From assembly GCF_008085905.1 (NCBI RefSeq), contig NZ_VSFF01000005.1, positions 62,001 to 126,000 on the forward strand: 64,000 nucleotides of DNA, given 5' to 3'. Of this stretch, positions 41,638 to 49,779 are shown one piece after another; position 1 is the first letter of the stretch; every line of letters starts with the position of its first letter. The notes under the pieces were generated by a model. That model saw nothing but the letters and a program-made list of their open reading frames with translations. It was not told the origin of the DNA and ran no database searches. The stretch is from Actinomadura syzygii. Its GTDB lineage: Bacteria; Actinomycetota; Actinomycetes; Streptosporangiales; Streptosporangiaceae. Position numbers and translations under genes: made by a program.

Positions 41638-42450
41638 CTAGTTGTTGGAACCGCGTCGGGTTGCATCAGAGAGTAGAGCGGATATAGCTGGGGAAACCGT
41701 TGGTGCCGCGCCGATCGTGGCCGCAGAGTCGTAAGCGTGATCGGTGCCGTCCTGGTCAGTGACGACCGCTCCGGCTTCGCGGGCGATGATGACGCCGGCG
41801 GCCATATCCCAGGGTTTGTTGGACAGGGTGATGCTGGCGTCTAGCTTGCCTTCGGCGACCCACGCAAGGTCTATGGCAGCGGAGCCGAGCATGCGGATGC
41901 GTTGGACGTTGGCGGCTAGGCGTTCGGTGAGGGCGAAGCGTTGGCGGTTCTTGGCTTCGGCGCCCTCGCCTACGGCGTAGTCGCCGATGGCAACGATGGC
42001 GTCCCTGAGGTTGGTGGTCATGCTGGCTTGGATGCGGCGGTCTCCGAGGTAGGCGCCGATGTGCTGGGCTGCGTGGTAGCGGGTGCCTAGGAACGGTAGG
42101 TCGATGACGCCTACGACGGGGCGGCCTCGTTGGATGAGGCCGATTGAGAAGCCGCAGAGCGGGATGTTGCGGATGAAGTTTGCGGTGCCGTCTACGGGGT
42201 CGATGGCCCAGAGGAGTTCGCCGGTGGTGTCGCCGGTGATGCCTTCTTCTTCGCCGAGTATCGCGATGTCGGGCGTTCGCTCCTTGAGGGAGTCGCGGAC
42301 GGCGCGTTCTACGGCGTAATCGACCTCGCTCGCCATGTCGCGGTCACCTTTGGCGGTGAGCAGGCCGGGGACGCGGGTGCGCACTAGGTCACTGGCTATC
42401 TCTGCTGCTTTGAGGGCGACGGGTAGTAGTGCGGCTGGTGCGTCGGTCAT
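41638..42450 (-). CDS. Inositol-monophosphatase-family phosphatase
   Basis: 270 aa from the ATG at 42450 that overlaps the upstream stop (ATGA). Mg-dependent Li-sensitive phosphatase fold: ILGEEEG (Glu pair), WAIDPVDGTANFIRNIPLCG (DPxDGT motif) and the C-terminal metal Asp in KPWDMAAGVIIAREAGA. Substrate may be inositol phosphate, a sugar phosphate or a nucleotide such as PAP. Translationally coupled to the regulator-like gene upstream; a pair of this type is a common AICE cargo. Confidence 0.85.
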   Translation of the reverse strand: MTDAPAALLPVALKAAEIASDLVRTRVPGLLTAKGDRDMASEVDYAVERAVRDSLKERTPDIAILGEEEGITGDTTGELLWAIDPVDGTANFIRNIPLCGFSIGLIQRGRPVVGVIDLPFLGTRYHAAQHIGAYLGDRRIQASMTTNLRDAIVAIGDYAVGEGAEAKNRQRFALTERLAANVQRIRMLGSAAIDLAWVAEGKLDASITLSNKPWDMAAGVIIAREAGAVVTDQDGTDHAYDSAATIGAAPTVSPAISALLSDATRRGSNN

Positions 42451-43337
42451 AGGGTGCGGCCTCGTTCCCATAGCGCGTTGAAGGTCTCTTCGAACGTCTC
42501 ATACAGGCCGGTGCCGGTGCCGGTCGCGCTGCGTTCGGCGAGGAACGTGGGCGAGTCGAGTCCGCGGGCGCTCGGTAGGTAGGGCTGCATAACACAGAGC
42601 CGGTCGTTGATGAGCGTGATGTTGAACCGGATCGTCTCGTCGTAGACAGCGACCGTCAGGCGTTCTTGGGCCTCGGACGACAGGCGCTTGCGTAGGCGGG
42701 TCAGGACCTCGATGTTCAGGCGCGTGAGGGTGGTGAGGTGGTTGTCGCTGTAGTCCTCCTCATGTTCGCGGGCTCGGATGGCTTCGCCTTCGGGGTCCAG
42801 GAACAGGGCCTGCAGGGTGGCGCCGTCCTCGATGAGCCGGTAGAGGCGCTGGTCCGGATACTGCTGGCAGAGCATGTTGAGGGAGAGGCCAGCGGCTCGG
42901 ATGCTGCTCGCTCCGTCGAGTAGGGCGTGTGGCGGGTGGGCGTAAGAGAACTCGGCGCGGGTGGCGAATACGGCGGTGACGTCCGCGTAGGGGTTCGGGC
43001 CCACCCGGTCGGCGGTCGACTCAAGGTCGGCGCGCTCGTCGCTGAGCGCGTAGGCGGCGGGCTCGTCAGCCAGGACGTGCGGCGGGCACGGAGCGAACAG
43101 TTGGTCGGCGGTCCACTCGGGGAACATCGCCTCCAGGACGCGGCAGTGGTCCGTGTAGGGAAGGCGCTTGAGTTCGCCGGACGTCCAGCGGTGGAGCTGC
43201 GCGCGGCTCGGTGCGGTGCCGGTGAGTTCGGGCGAGATCCTCTTGGCAGCCTCGTTGTAGGCGGCCTGGAACATGCCGTACCTGTGTAGGCGGCGCTGAC
43301 GGATGACGACTTGCAACAGGATCGGTTGGGGAGACAC
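42447..43337 (-). CDS. Regulator-like protein coupled to the phosphatase
   Basis: 296 aa from a GTG at 43337 (VSPQPILLQVVIRQRRLHRY). The N-terminal ~80 residues look like an HTH (FQAAYNEAAKRISPELTGTA, PSRAQLHRWTSGELKRLPYT) followed by a helical sensor-like part with RLYRLIEDGATLQALFLDPE and a C-terminal block of strands. This layout is seen in actinomycete regulators near phosphatase or NUDIX genes. It overlaps the phosphatase start, so the two work together. Confidence 0.6.
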   Translation of the reverse strand: MSPQPILLQVVIRQRRLHRYGMFQAAYNEAAKRISPELTGTAPSRAQLHRWTSGELKRLPYTDHCRVLEAMFPEWTADQLFAPCPPHVLADEPAAYALSDERADLESTADRVGPNPYADVTAVFATRAEFSYAHPPHALLDGASSIRAAGLSLNMLCQQYPDQRLYRLIEDGATLQALFLDPEGEAIRAREHEEDYSDNHLTTLTRLNIEVLTRLRKRLSSEAQERLTVAVYDETIRFNITLINDRLCVMQPYLPSARGLDSPTFLAERSATGTGTGLYETFEETFNALWERGRTL

Positions 43338-43486
43338 CGGCCGTCCTCTCTGCTGGGCGTTTCTCAGGCTAGATGCGGCGCAAGATCGATGACGAGACAA
43401 AGTCGAGACAGGTGCACGACGTTGACGTTCGGGATGAGATGATCATGGCGTCGTGACGCAACGTGACTTGTTGGCACGGTGGCGTC

Positions 43487-43660
43487 ATGGTGAGCGATTG
43501 CACCTCTTGCCGGGGACGCGGAGTCAAACGGCGCGTAGCCCGGCGGACGTTGACGCCGGGTCACGTGGCAGGCGTTCCGGCTGACAGCCGTCAGGACTCT
43601 TGCCCTGATTGTCTGGGGACGGGTCGCGCGTCCGTGCGGCCGAGTGGTGCGGAGTCGTGA
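43487..43660 (+). CDS. Small zinc-ribbon protein (DnaJ-type CxxCxGxG)
   Basis: 57 aa. Two CxxCxGxG knuckles (CTSCRGRG and CPDCLGTG) as in the DnaJ Cys-rich domain, enough to bind one zinc. It overlaps the next gene (GTGA). Common small protein of pSAM2-like elements. Confidence 0.55.
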   Translation: MVSDCTSCRGRGVKRRVARRTLTPGHVAGVPADSRQDSCPDCLGTGRASVRPSGAES

Positions 43661-43950
43661 ACGCGCGGGATTTCGAGTTGCGGCTTCTGGCTGATCTGCG
43701 GTCCTCCCTTCTGGCTCTGGGCCTGGCTGTCCGGCTGGATGAAGGAATGCCGGGGCTGCTGGTGAGTACCGCGAATCCGGGGCTGTTCGTGTGGGTCTTC
43801 GTCGGGGCGTCGGGCCGGACGTTCACCTGGCGACGCGACGACAGCAAACACCCGGTCGACGACGTGTCGGGCGCGGCGGCCCAGGTCGCTCGCTTCGTGA
43901 CAGCGCAGACCGGGCAGCTCAACGGCTCGGCGAACGACCCCTCCGACTAG
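43657..43950 (+). CDS. AICE hypothetical protein, paralogue A
   Basis: 97 aa from a GTG overlapping the zinc-ribbon stop. Helix plus strands: FELRLLADLRSSLLALGLAV, VWVFVGASGRTFTWRRDD, and a C-terminal helix. It matches the protein at 44126-44425 in several blocks (LRLLADL/LRVLGEL, MPGLLV/VPGLTV, KHPVDD/VHPVAD), so the two are duplicates. Function unknown. Confidence 0.6.
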   Translation: MNARDFELRLLADLRSSLLALGLAVRLDEGMPGLLVSTANPGLFVWVFVGASGRTFTWRRDDSKHPVDDVSGAAAQVARFVTAQTGQLNGSANDPSD

Positions 43951-44125
43951 CGCTGCGGCTGGCCTGGCGGGCTGGCCCTGAGCGCGTTGAACGGCAGAGC
44001 TGGAGGCGCGGCGAGGACGGTCCGTCGCGTGATCGCCCCCCAGTTCCCCCATGGTCACGCGTGTGGGAGGGACGGACCAGGCCCCGCGCCTCCGGCTCTG
44101 CTTCCGACGAAAGCGAGAACAGGTA

Positions 44126-44425
44126 ATGGGTCCTTCTCTGTCCCGCGACGCTGAACTCCGGGTGCTGGGTGAGCTGTGCCGGGCTCTAGTCAAGCGCGGT
44201 CTGTACGTCCAGATGCGTGACGCCGTCCCCGGACTGACGGTCACGCGAACGGGTGGGACGGCACTCGACATCATCGGGTACGTGGTGGTGAACCGTCACA
44301 AGAGAGAGATCTCTTGGTGGCGGGTCGACAACGTCCACCCGGTCGCCGACCTGGACGCGGCGGCCGAACGGATCACCGCGTTCATGCACGAGCCGACCGC
44401 GTCGAACCTGCCGAGACGGCCGTGA
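44126..44425 (+). CDS. AICE hypothetical protein, paralogue B
   Basis: 99 aa from the ATG at 44126. Same fold pattern as 43657-43950: helix AELRVLGELCRALVKRGLYV, strands with ISWWRVDNVHPV, C-terminal helix. Its stop overlaps the next GTG. Conserved pairs of this kind lie upstream of the transfer genes in related elements; role unknown. Confidence 0.6.
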   Translation: MGPSLSRDAELRVLGELCRALVKRGLYVQMRDAVPGLTVTRTGGTALDIIGYVVVNRHKREISWWRVDNVHPVADLDAAAERITAFMHEPTASNLPRRP

Positions 44426-44667
44426 CGATGCGGGCCGGAGATGCACCGGACGATCGGGCGGCGGCAATCATCACCCTGCAACGCCGGTTCCCGGACTCGG
44501 CCGTCTGGTTCGGGCAACACACCTCCCGTTGGTGGGCTCTGATGCCCTGGGCGAAGTGGTGGGTGCTCCTCGAAGCGGGGACGCCGATGGAGCTGGCAGA
44601 CCGGATGACTGAGGCGCGCGGGTCCGCCGTTCCTCACGGCGTTATAGGGCCTGCTGATGTCCGGTAG
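44422..44667 (+). CDS. AICE hypothetical protein
   Basis: 81 aa from a GTG overlapping the previous stop (GTGA). Trp-rich central segment (RWWALMPWAKWWVLLEAGTP) and a final helix. Not a duplicate of its neighbours. Function unknown. Confidence 0.5.
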   Translation: MTMRAGDAPDDRAAAIITLQRRFPDSAVWFGQHTSRWWALMPWAKWWVLLEAGTPMELADRMTEARGSAVPHGVIGPADVR

Positions 44668-44708
44668 TCGTGACATCCGGGACGGGTTGGGCGTACATTA
44701 ACGCTGAC

Positions 44709-44724
44709 CTGGTAAGACAACCTG
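44709..44724. promoter_or_regulatory. KorSA-like operator before the GntR gene
   Basis: CTGGTAAGACAACCTG, 21 bp before the GntR start. Resembles the operator half at 45541-45554 (TGGTAGGTCAACTG; TGGTARGWCAAC shared), so the repressor probably controls itself. Confidence 0.45.
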
Positions 44725-44744
44725 TCGGATGATGGACGGACGAG

Positions 44745-45476
44745 ATGAGCCTTGAATCCGTGCCCCCCAAGTACGCCCAGCTCGTCACGGAGCTTCAACG
44801 GCGCATCGAGTCTGGCCAGTACCCGCCCGGCTCCGCGATGCCCAGCGAACACATGCTGATCGCGGAGTTCGATGTGAGTCGGCCTACCGTGGTGGCGGCT
44901 CTGCGGGTGCTTCGGGATCAAGGCTGGATCGACTCCCGGCAGGGCAAGGGCCGGTTCGTCCGCGGCCGTCCCGCCTTGGCCTCGCTGGAGAGCGCACGGG
45001 CGGGTCAGGTTCGGCTCGCTGGCTCGGAGGCTGCCGTACCCGGCGAGGTCCTCGCCGCCGGGGTTGTCGATGCGCCGAACCGTGTCCGGTCTCTTCTCGG
45101 CATCGGCTCGTCCGGCAAGGCGTTCCTTCGCCGACGGCTGCTGACGGCTGACGGTGCGCCGTCTGAACTCCTCTCGCTGTGGCTGCCCCTGGACCTCGCC
45201 GAGTCAACGAACCTGACCAGCGCCGAACCCCTGAAACAAGGTGTGCGGCAGCACCTGGAATCCCGCAAGGGCGTGAAGTTCGATCACGTCGTCGAGCACA
45301 TCGTTGCGAGGATGCCAACCGGTGAGGAGGCCGACGCGTTGTCGATGCGTACGGGGACGCCTGTCCTCGTGGTGTACGCGACTGCCCGGGACGCTGCCGG
45401 TCGTCCGCTCATGGTGGTTGACACCGTCCTGCCTGCTGACCTGCATGAGCTGGAAGACGCCTACCCGCTGGCGTGA
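44745..45476 (+). CDS. GntR-family repressor (KorSA-like)
   Basis: 243 aa. N-terminal GntR winged HTH (residues ~8-75: YAQLVTELQRRIESGQYPPG, SRPTVVAALRVLRDQGWIDS), then a UTRA ligand domain (HutC subfamily; about 95-240). In pSAM2-like AICEs KorSA holds the pra promoter off and keeps the element integrated. Location upstream of pra, and operator-like repeats before both genes, support the same job. Confidence 0.8.
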   Translation: MSLESVPPKYAQLVTELQRRIESGQYPPGSAMPSEHMLIAEFDVSRPTVVAALRVLRDQGWIDSRQGKGRFVRGRPALASLESARAGQVRLAGSEAAVPGEVLAAGVVDAPNRVRSLLGIGSSGKAFLRRRLLTADGAPSELLSLWLPLDLAESTNLTSAEPLKQGVRQHLESRKGVKFDHVVEHIVARMPTGEEADALSMRTGTPVLVVYATARDAAGRPLMVVDTVLPADLHELEDAYPLA

Positions 45477-45505
45477 CCGCACCCGGCCACACGCCGGTTA
45501 GTTAC

Positions 45506-45534
45506 TTGATAGACCAAGCTGGGTAACCTACGAT
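45506..45534 (+). promoter_or_regulatory. Promoter of pra
   Basis: TTGATA at 45506-45511 and TACGAT at 45529-45534, separated by exactly 17 bp: a good vegetative promoter. The operator starts five bases after the -10. Confidence 0.6.
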
Positions 45535-45538
45535 CACA

Positions 45539-45568
45539 CTTGGTAGGTCAACTGACAGACAGTTGACC
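45539..45568. promoter_or_regulatory. Repressor operator upstream of pra
   Basis: Perfect inverted repeat GGTCAACTG / CAGTTGACC (45546-45554 and 45560-45568) around 5 bases, overlapping the expected transcription start of pra. Confidence 0.65.
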
Positions 45569-45585
45569 GGATAGGAGTGATCGCC

Positions 45586-46005
45586 ATGGCGATGCAGGGT
45601 CCGTTCAAGGTCGCGTTCGGGGACGTGTTCCCGTTCGGGGCGTTCATCAAGGGCGGCGTGGAGCCGGTGCGGGACTTCGACCGGTCGACGCGGGAGAACT
45701 TCGTCCAGGCGCGTGACAAGGAGTCGGGCGAACTGGTGTGGGCGGTTGAGGTGCTGGACGCCGACCCGGAGTCCAAGGGCACGTTCAAGGTCAAGCTGAC
45801 CGCGCCGGTTCAGCCGATCATGCCGGAGGCTCCGACCGGGTTTCCGTTCGTGCCGGTGGAGTTCGACGCCCTGACCGTGACGCCTTACGTCAACTCCGGT
45901 ACCGGGCGGTTGGCCTACTCCCTTAAGGCGGGCGCGATGCGTCCGGCCAACTTCAAGGGTGCGGGACGGCCGGGCAAGGACGCGGCTGCGAAGGATGCGG
46001 CGTGA
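45586..46005 (+). CDS. pra: Replication/integration/excision activator (Pra-like)
   Basis: 139 aa from an ATG at 45586 (GGAG 8 bases upstream). Matches the pattern of the small AICE activator family: GPFKVAFGDVFPFGAFIKGG, then VEPVRDFDRSTRENFVQARD, VWAVEVLDADPESKG, and a C-terminal EFDALTVTPYVNSGTGRLAY block. In pSAM2, Pra switches on rep, xis and int. Here it is under an operator typical of KorSA. Confidence 0.7.
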   Translation: MAMQGPFKVAFGDVFPFGAFIKGGVEPVRDFDRSTRENFVQARDKESGELVWAVEVLDADPESKGTFKVKLTAPVQPIMPEAPTGFPFVPVEFDALTVTPYVNSGTGRLAYSLKAGAMRPANFKGAGRPGKDAAAKDAA

Positions 46006-46298
46006 TGGCGGGCGGGCGCATGTCGGCGCTGTCGCTGCCGATCGACGGTGCGGCCTCGTCCGAGTTCAAGACGTTTCGGGCGCGTACGCCGCTGTTCACC
46101 GTCTCGGCCGGTCGGGTGCTGGTCACGCTCACTCTTCCCGAGCGGCTGGGCGCCGGGGACGTGGAGTTCGCGCGGCGGCTGGCCGAACAGGCGGCGGCGT
46201 ACGCGGTGGAGGTGGAGCGGCTGTACCGCTCTGGCCGTCGTCCCTCGTCTGGCGGGTCCTCGTCGGGGCGGTCCTCGGGCAAGGGGAGGGCGGCGTGA
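46005..46298 (+). CDS. AICE hypothetical protein
   Basis: 97 aa; ATG shares a base with the pra stop (TGATG). Strand-rich middle (FTVSAGRVLVTLTLPERLGA), helix (FARRLAEQAAAYAVEVERLY), then a Ser/Gly tail. The helix segment resembles the one in the following gene (RRLLEVVSEFTAEVERLHAI), suggesting a duplicated domain. Confidence 0.55.
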   Translation: MAGGRMSALSLPIDGAASSEFKTFRARTPLFTVSAGRVLVTLTLPERLGAGDVEFARRLAEQAAAYAVEVERLYRSGRRPSSGGSSSGRSSGKGRAA

Positions 46299-46576
46299 AG
46301 GACGGATATGGCGGGATGGACCTGCACCTCGGCGCGGGCACGCGGTTCTACTGCCACACCTACCCCGAGAACCCGGAGGCAGGACCGATTCTGGTGATCG
46401 AGGCTGCGGGCGTGTCCCTGATGCTGAGCAACCGGACGCGGGGCGCGGTGGAGGCGGGCGACGTGGAGAACGCGCGGCGGCTGCTGGAGGTCGTCTCCGA
46501 GTTCACCGCCGAGGTGGAACGGCTCCACGCCATCAACGGCGCTGCGGTCGACTCCATGCAGGACGCGGCGGCCTGA
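46295..46576 (+). CDS. AICE hypothetical protein
   Basis: 93 aa from a GTG overlapping the previous stop. Strands plus a C-terminal helix, related in its last third to the preceding gene. It lies ahead of the transfer gene. Function unknown. Confidence 0.55.
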   Translation: MKDGYGGMDLHLGAGTRFYCHTYPENPEAGPILVIEAAGVSLMLSNRTRGAVEAGDVENARRLLEVVSEFTAEVERLHAINGAAVDSMQDAAA

Positions 46577-46658
46577 TCTGGGTGGGGCGGCTGGAGCTGC
46601 TACCTCCGGCCGCCCCGCTTCTCTCCCCTGAACAGCACAAAGAAGAGGTGTCTCCATC

Positions 46659-47276
46659 ATGGCATGGGAGTTCCGCAAGCTCGGTCCCGGTGAGAACGTC
46701 GCCGTTGAGGCACAGCGTGACCCGTTCGCGCCGCCGAAATGGGCGCCGCCGGTCTGGCACATGCCCGAGGGCCTGGTCCTGATCGTCAACGCCGTCCGCG
46801 CACTGGTCGGGACGGTCGTCTTCCTGGTCCGCAACATAGTCCCCGTCTCCGTCTTGTCCGGGCTGGCCTGGCTGGGCTACCGGTTCGGCTGGCTCGTCCC
46901 CGTCTTGGTCCTGGCCCTCGTCGCCGTGGGCCTGGCCCTGTGGGCGGTGGTGGACCGTCCGTCCTTCGTCCGCTGGGTCGCTCGTCCGGCTCGTGCACGG
47001 GCGGCTGGTGTCGGTGTACCGGCGGGACTGGCAACCCGTCCTGGTCACGGCCGGGCTGACCAAGGTTCACAAGGGGCGGGAGTACCTGCCCTCCCTCGTC
47101 CGCGTCCGCTGCGGTCCAACCTCGGACCGGGTCCTCGTCCGGATGCTCAAGGGCCAGGCCCCGGACGCGTGGGAACGGGTCGCGGCCAACCTCGCGCACG
47201 GCTTCGGGGCAACCCTCGTCCGCGTCCGCGCCGGGGACCGTCCCGGCCGCATCTGGCTGGAATTCGTCCGCCGTGA
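46659..47276 (+). pseudogene. N-terminal part of TraSA transfer ATPase (frameshifted)
   Basis: Strong start (GAAGAGGTGTCTCCATCATG context). The first ~115 residues are a classical TraSA N-terminus: short cytosolic part (MAWEFRKLGPGENVAVEAQR) and two membrane helices (about 45-62 and 78-97). Beyond residue ~112 the protein sense is lost in this frame and continues in the next frame (VYRRDWQPVLVTAGL...), so a single-base frameshift near 46990-47000 cuts the gene. If real, the membrane anchor is separated from the ATPase. Confidence 0.6.
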
Positions 47277-48114
47277 CGCCCTCGCCGTCCCCATCCCTGC
47301 CCTGCCCGTCCCGGACGGCTCCGCGGTCGACCTGTCCGGGCTGGTGATCGGACGGCAGGAGGACGGGTCGCCGTGGCGGCTTCGGCTCCTCGGGACGCAT
47401 GTGCTGATCGCGGGGGCGACAGGGGCGGGCAAGGGTTCGGTCATCTGGTCCACCATCCGCGCCGTGCTGCCGCTCATGCTCGCCGGGCTGGTGGAGGTTT
47501 GGGCCATCGACCCCAAGCGCATGGAGTTGTCGTTCGGGCGGGCGCTGTTCGAGCGGTACGGGCGCTACAGCGACGATCCCAAGGGCGGCATGGTCGAGCT
47601 TCTCGAAGCGGCGGCCGAGGACATGAACGCCCGCGCCGAACAGTTCGCCGGGGTGACCCGCTCGTTCACGCCTACCCATGAGCACCCGTTCCGGGTCATC
47701 GTGGTCGATGAGCTGGCGTTCCTGACCGCCTACTGCCCTGAGCGTGATCTACGTAAGCGGGCTGAGTCGGCGCTGGCCGTGCTGACCTCGCAGGGCCGGT
47801 CGGTGGGGTACTGCGTGATCGGTGCGCAGCAGGACGCGCGCAAGGAGGTCAACAACCTGCGCAACCTGTTCCCCGATCGGATCGCCCTGCGCCTGGACGA
47901 AGACGAACAGGTGGACATGGTCCTCGGCGACGGTGCCCGCGACCGTGGCGCTCTCGCCGACCAGATCTCGTCCATCCCTGAGATCGGCGCGGGCGTGGGC
48001 TTCGTGCGGCTGGAAACCTCACCTGACCCGGTGCGGGTGCGGGCGGCCTACGTCTCCGACGCTGACATCCGCGACATGGTCACGCTCGGCCTGCCCGGTG
48101 TGGAGGCGGCATGA
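46993..48114 (+). CDS. FtsK/SpoIIIE-like DNA translocase TraSA (ATPase part)
   Basis: 373 aa in the frame that takes over from 46659-47276; a GTG at 46993 could start it. Walker A GATGAGKGS at 141-149 and Walker B VIVVDE at 235-240 (HPFRVIVVDELAFL). In AICEs TraSA pumps double-stranded DNA to the recipient as a hexamer. The membrane part lies in the upstream ORF. Its stop overlaps the repSA start (ATGA). Confidence 0.8.
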   Translation: MHGRLVSVYRRDWQPVLVTAGLTKVHKGREYLPSLVRVRCGPTSDRVLVRMLKGQAPDAWERVAANLAHGFGATLVRVRAGDRPGRIWLEFVRRDALAVPIPALPVPDGSAVDLSGLVIGRQEDGSPWRLRLLGTHVLIAGATGAGKGSVIWSTIRAVLPLMLAGLVEVWAIDPKRMELSFGRALFERYGRYSDDPKGGMVELLEAAAEDMNARAEQFAGVTRSFTPTHEHPFRVIVVDELAFLTAYCPERDLRKRAESALAVLTSQGRSVGYCVIGAQQDARKEVNNLRNLFPDRIALRLDEDEQVDMVLGDGARDRGALADQISSIPEIGAGVGFVRLETSPDPVRVRAAYVSDADIRDMVTLGLPGVEAA

Positions 48115-49301
48115 GGCAACCCACCCTCGACGACACCTCCCAGGACACCCGGCCCTCGTCGACCGAACCCGGCCCAGAACCCGTGGTCAAGACGCTGGCT
48201 CCGCTGGCGCGCGGGGTACTGGAAGCGGTCGCGGTCGAACACGGCGTCTGCATCCGTCCCGTCCCCATGCGGCGGGTTGACCTGAACACGGGCGCGGCCG
48301 AAGTGGTCTATGTCCCGTGCGGTCACACCCTGGCCTCGGTCTGCCCTTCGTGCGCCGAACGCAAGCGCAAACTCCGGGCCGTCCAGTGTCGCCAAGGCTG
48401 GCACCTGTCCGAGGAACCGATCATCACGCGCGCTGACCCCGACGCCGAGCAACGCGCGTGGATGGAACTGCGGGCACAAGCGGCGGCAGCCCGTGACCTC
48501 GCGGCCGAGAACGGTACGGCGCACGGGGAAGACGCTGCGTTCTGGGATGCAGTGGTCCGTGACCTCGACAACGAGCTTGAACGCGCAGGGGTCCGCGGTT
48601 CCCTCAAGGCCGGTGACCAGAGCAAGAGCCGACGCACCCGATCGACGCGGCGGCGGCAGGACGCGCCCGACCTTCCTCGGCGTCCGGTCGACTCCCGCAC
48701 GGTCGGCAAGGTGTTCCGGGGCAAGGACGGCAACACCTTCCGCCCCTCGCTGTTCCTCACGCTGACACTCGACTCCTACGGGCGGGTGCGCGGTGACGGT
48801 ACGCCGGTCGACCCCGAGTCCTACGACTACGCGCGGGCCGCCCGCGACGCCCTGCACTTCTCCAAGCTGGTGGACCGGTTCGTGCAGAACCTACGCCGGT
48901 TCGTCGGCTACGACGTGCAGTACTTCGCCGCCGTCGAACCGCAACGCCGTCTCGCTCCCCACCTGCACATGGCCATTCGCGGCACCATTTCGCGGGCTGA
49001 GCTGCGACAGGTGGTGGCGGCCACCTATCACCAGGTGTGGTGGCCCTCGACCGATCGCGTCGTCTTCGACGGTGAACACCTGCCGGTCTGGGACGACGCG
49101 GCGGGCGACAACGGCGGCGGCTACCTCGACCCCACTACCGGCGAGGTACTGCCCACATGGGATGAGGCGCTGGACGCCCTCGGCGAGGATGCCGACGCCG
49201 AACCCCTGCACGTGGTCAAGTTCGGACGCCAGATCGACGCGCAAGGCGTCCTCGCCGACTCGGCCGACTCCCGCCGCTGCATCGGCTACCTGACCAAGTA
49301 A
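48111..49301 (+). CDS. Replication initiator RepSA, N-terminal part, interrupted
   Basis: 396 aa, then a stop created by an inserted element. RepSA is the rolling-circle initiator of pSAM2-like elements. It has a Cys-rich zinc part (CGHTLASVCPSCAERKRK at 70-87), motif FLTLTLDSYG at 215-224 and the metal HxH in APHLHMAIRG (H284, H286). It breaks off in CIGYLTK, in the final catalytic block that normally continues YLTK/YLVK with the active Tyr. The rest of the gene resumes at 53531. Not functional as it stands unless the insertion is excised. Confidence 0.85.
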   Translation: MRQPTLDDTSQDTRPSSTEPGPEPVVKTLAPLARGVLEAVAVEHGVCIRPVPMRRVDLNTGAAEVVYVPCGHTLASVCPSCAERKRKLRAVQCRQGWHLSEEPIITRADPDAEQRAWMELRAQAAAARDLAAENGTAHGEDAAFWDAVVRDLDNELERAGVRGSLKAGDQSKSRRTRSTRRRQDAPDLPRRPVDSRTVGKVFRGKDGNTFRPSLFLTLTLDSYGRVRGDGTPVDPESYDYARAARDALHFSKLVDRFVQNLRRFVGYDVQYFAAVEPQRRLAPHLHMAIRGTISRAELRQVVAATYHQVWWPSTDRVVFDGEHLPVWDDAAGDNGGGYLDPTTGEVLPTWDEALDALGEDADAEPLHVVKFGRQIDAQGVLADSADSRRCIGYLTK

Positions 49302-49320
49302 ACGAATACTCTCTTACCGC
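49296..49320. repeat. attL-type end of the serine-integrase element
   Basis: AAGTA core at 49296-49300 and arm CTCTTACCGC at 49311-49320. The other end has the arm GCGGTAAGAG (53511-53520) and core AAGTA (53528-53532). Confidence 0.75.
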
Positions 49321-49779
49321 AGTATCTGTAAGGCTATGACCTGCGAATATACCCAATGATCACAGGAGATCGAACGGAGAGCATTCACGGTCTTGCGTGA
49401 TCATGCTCCGGTTGTGCCGGTCGTGCCATGTGCCACGCATCCGCCCCCCAACGTGCAGACGCGCGAGCGATACGTGCCAGCTGGCACAAGCGGCACGATG
49501 CGCCCAGCGGCAATGGTCACCGTCTGTGATCGTCGGTGCAGCCGTGCATGTGCAAAGCCTCGTGCGCGTCTGCGCGCGTAGGGCCGCGAACGCGCGCACT
49601 GCACGAACGGTGCACAGCCACCGTGAGTGATGATCTCCGTGAGCGTCGCCCCGTCAGAAGTCTGTGTGTCTGCTTGTGGCATCTCTGTAGCAAGTTTGTC
49701 GCATAAAACACCTGACCTCGGGTGATACTGAAACTATGGCTCTCACGGCAGGCAACCCGTCCGCAGGGGAGGGCTCGAT
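49302..49779. other. Non-coding left region of the nested element
   Basis: 478 bp with no supported gene. A perfect palindrome GTGCCAGCTGGCAC is at 49474-49487 among several GTGCC repeats (49420-49500), possibly a regulator site. The region before 49780 has an AT-rich stretch that probably holds the promoter of the XRE gene. Confidence 0.4.

Noticed and set aside
49397..49630. 77-aa frame at the left of the nested element
   Set aside because: Arises from Cys/Arg-rich translation of GTGCC repeats; no start context.
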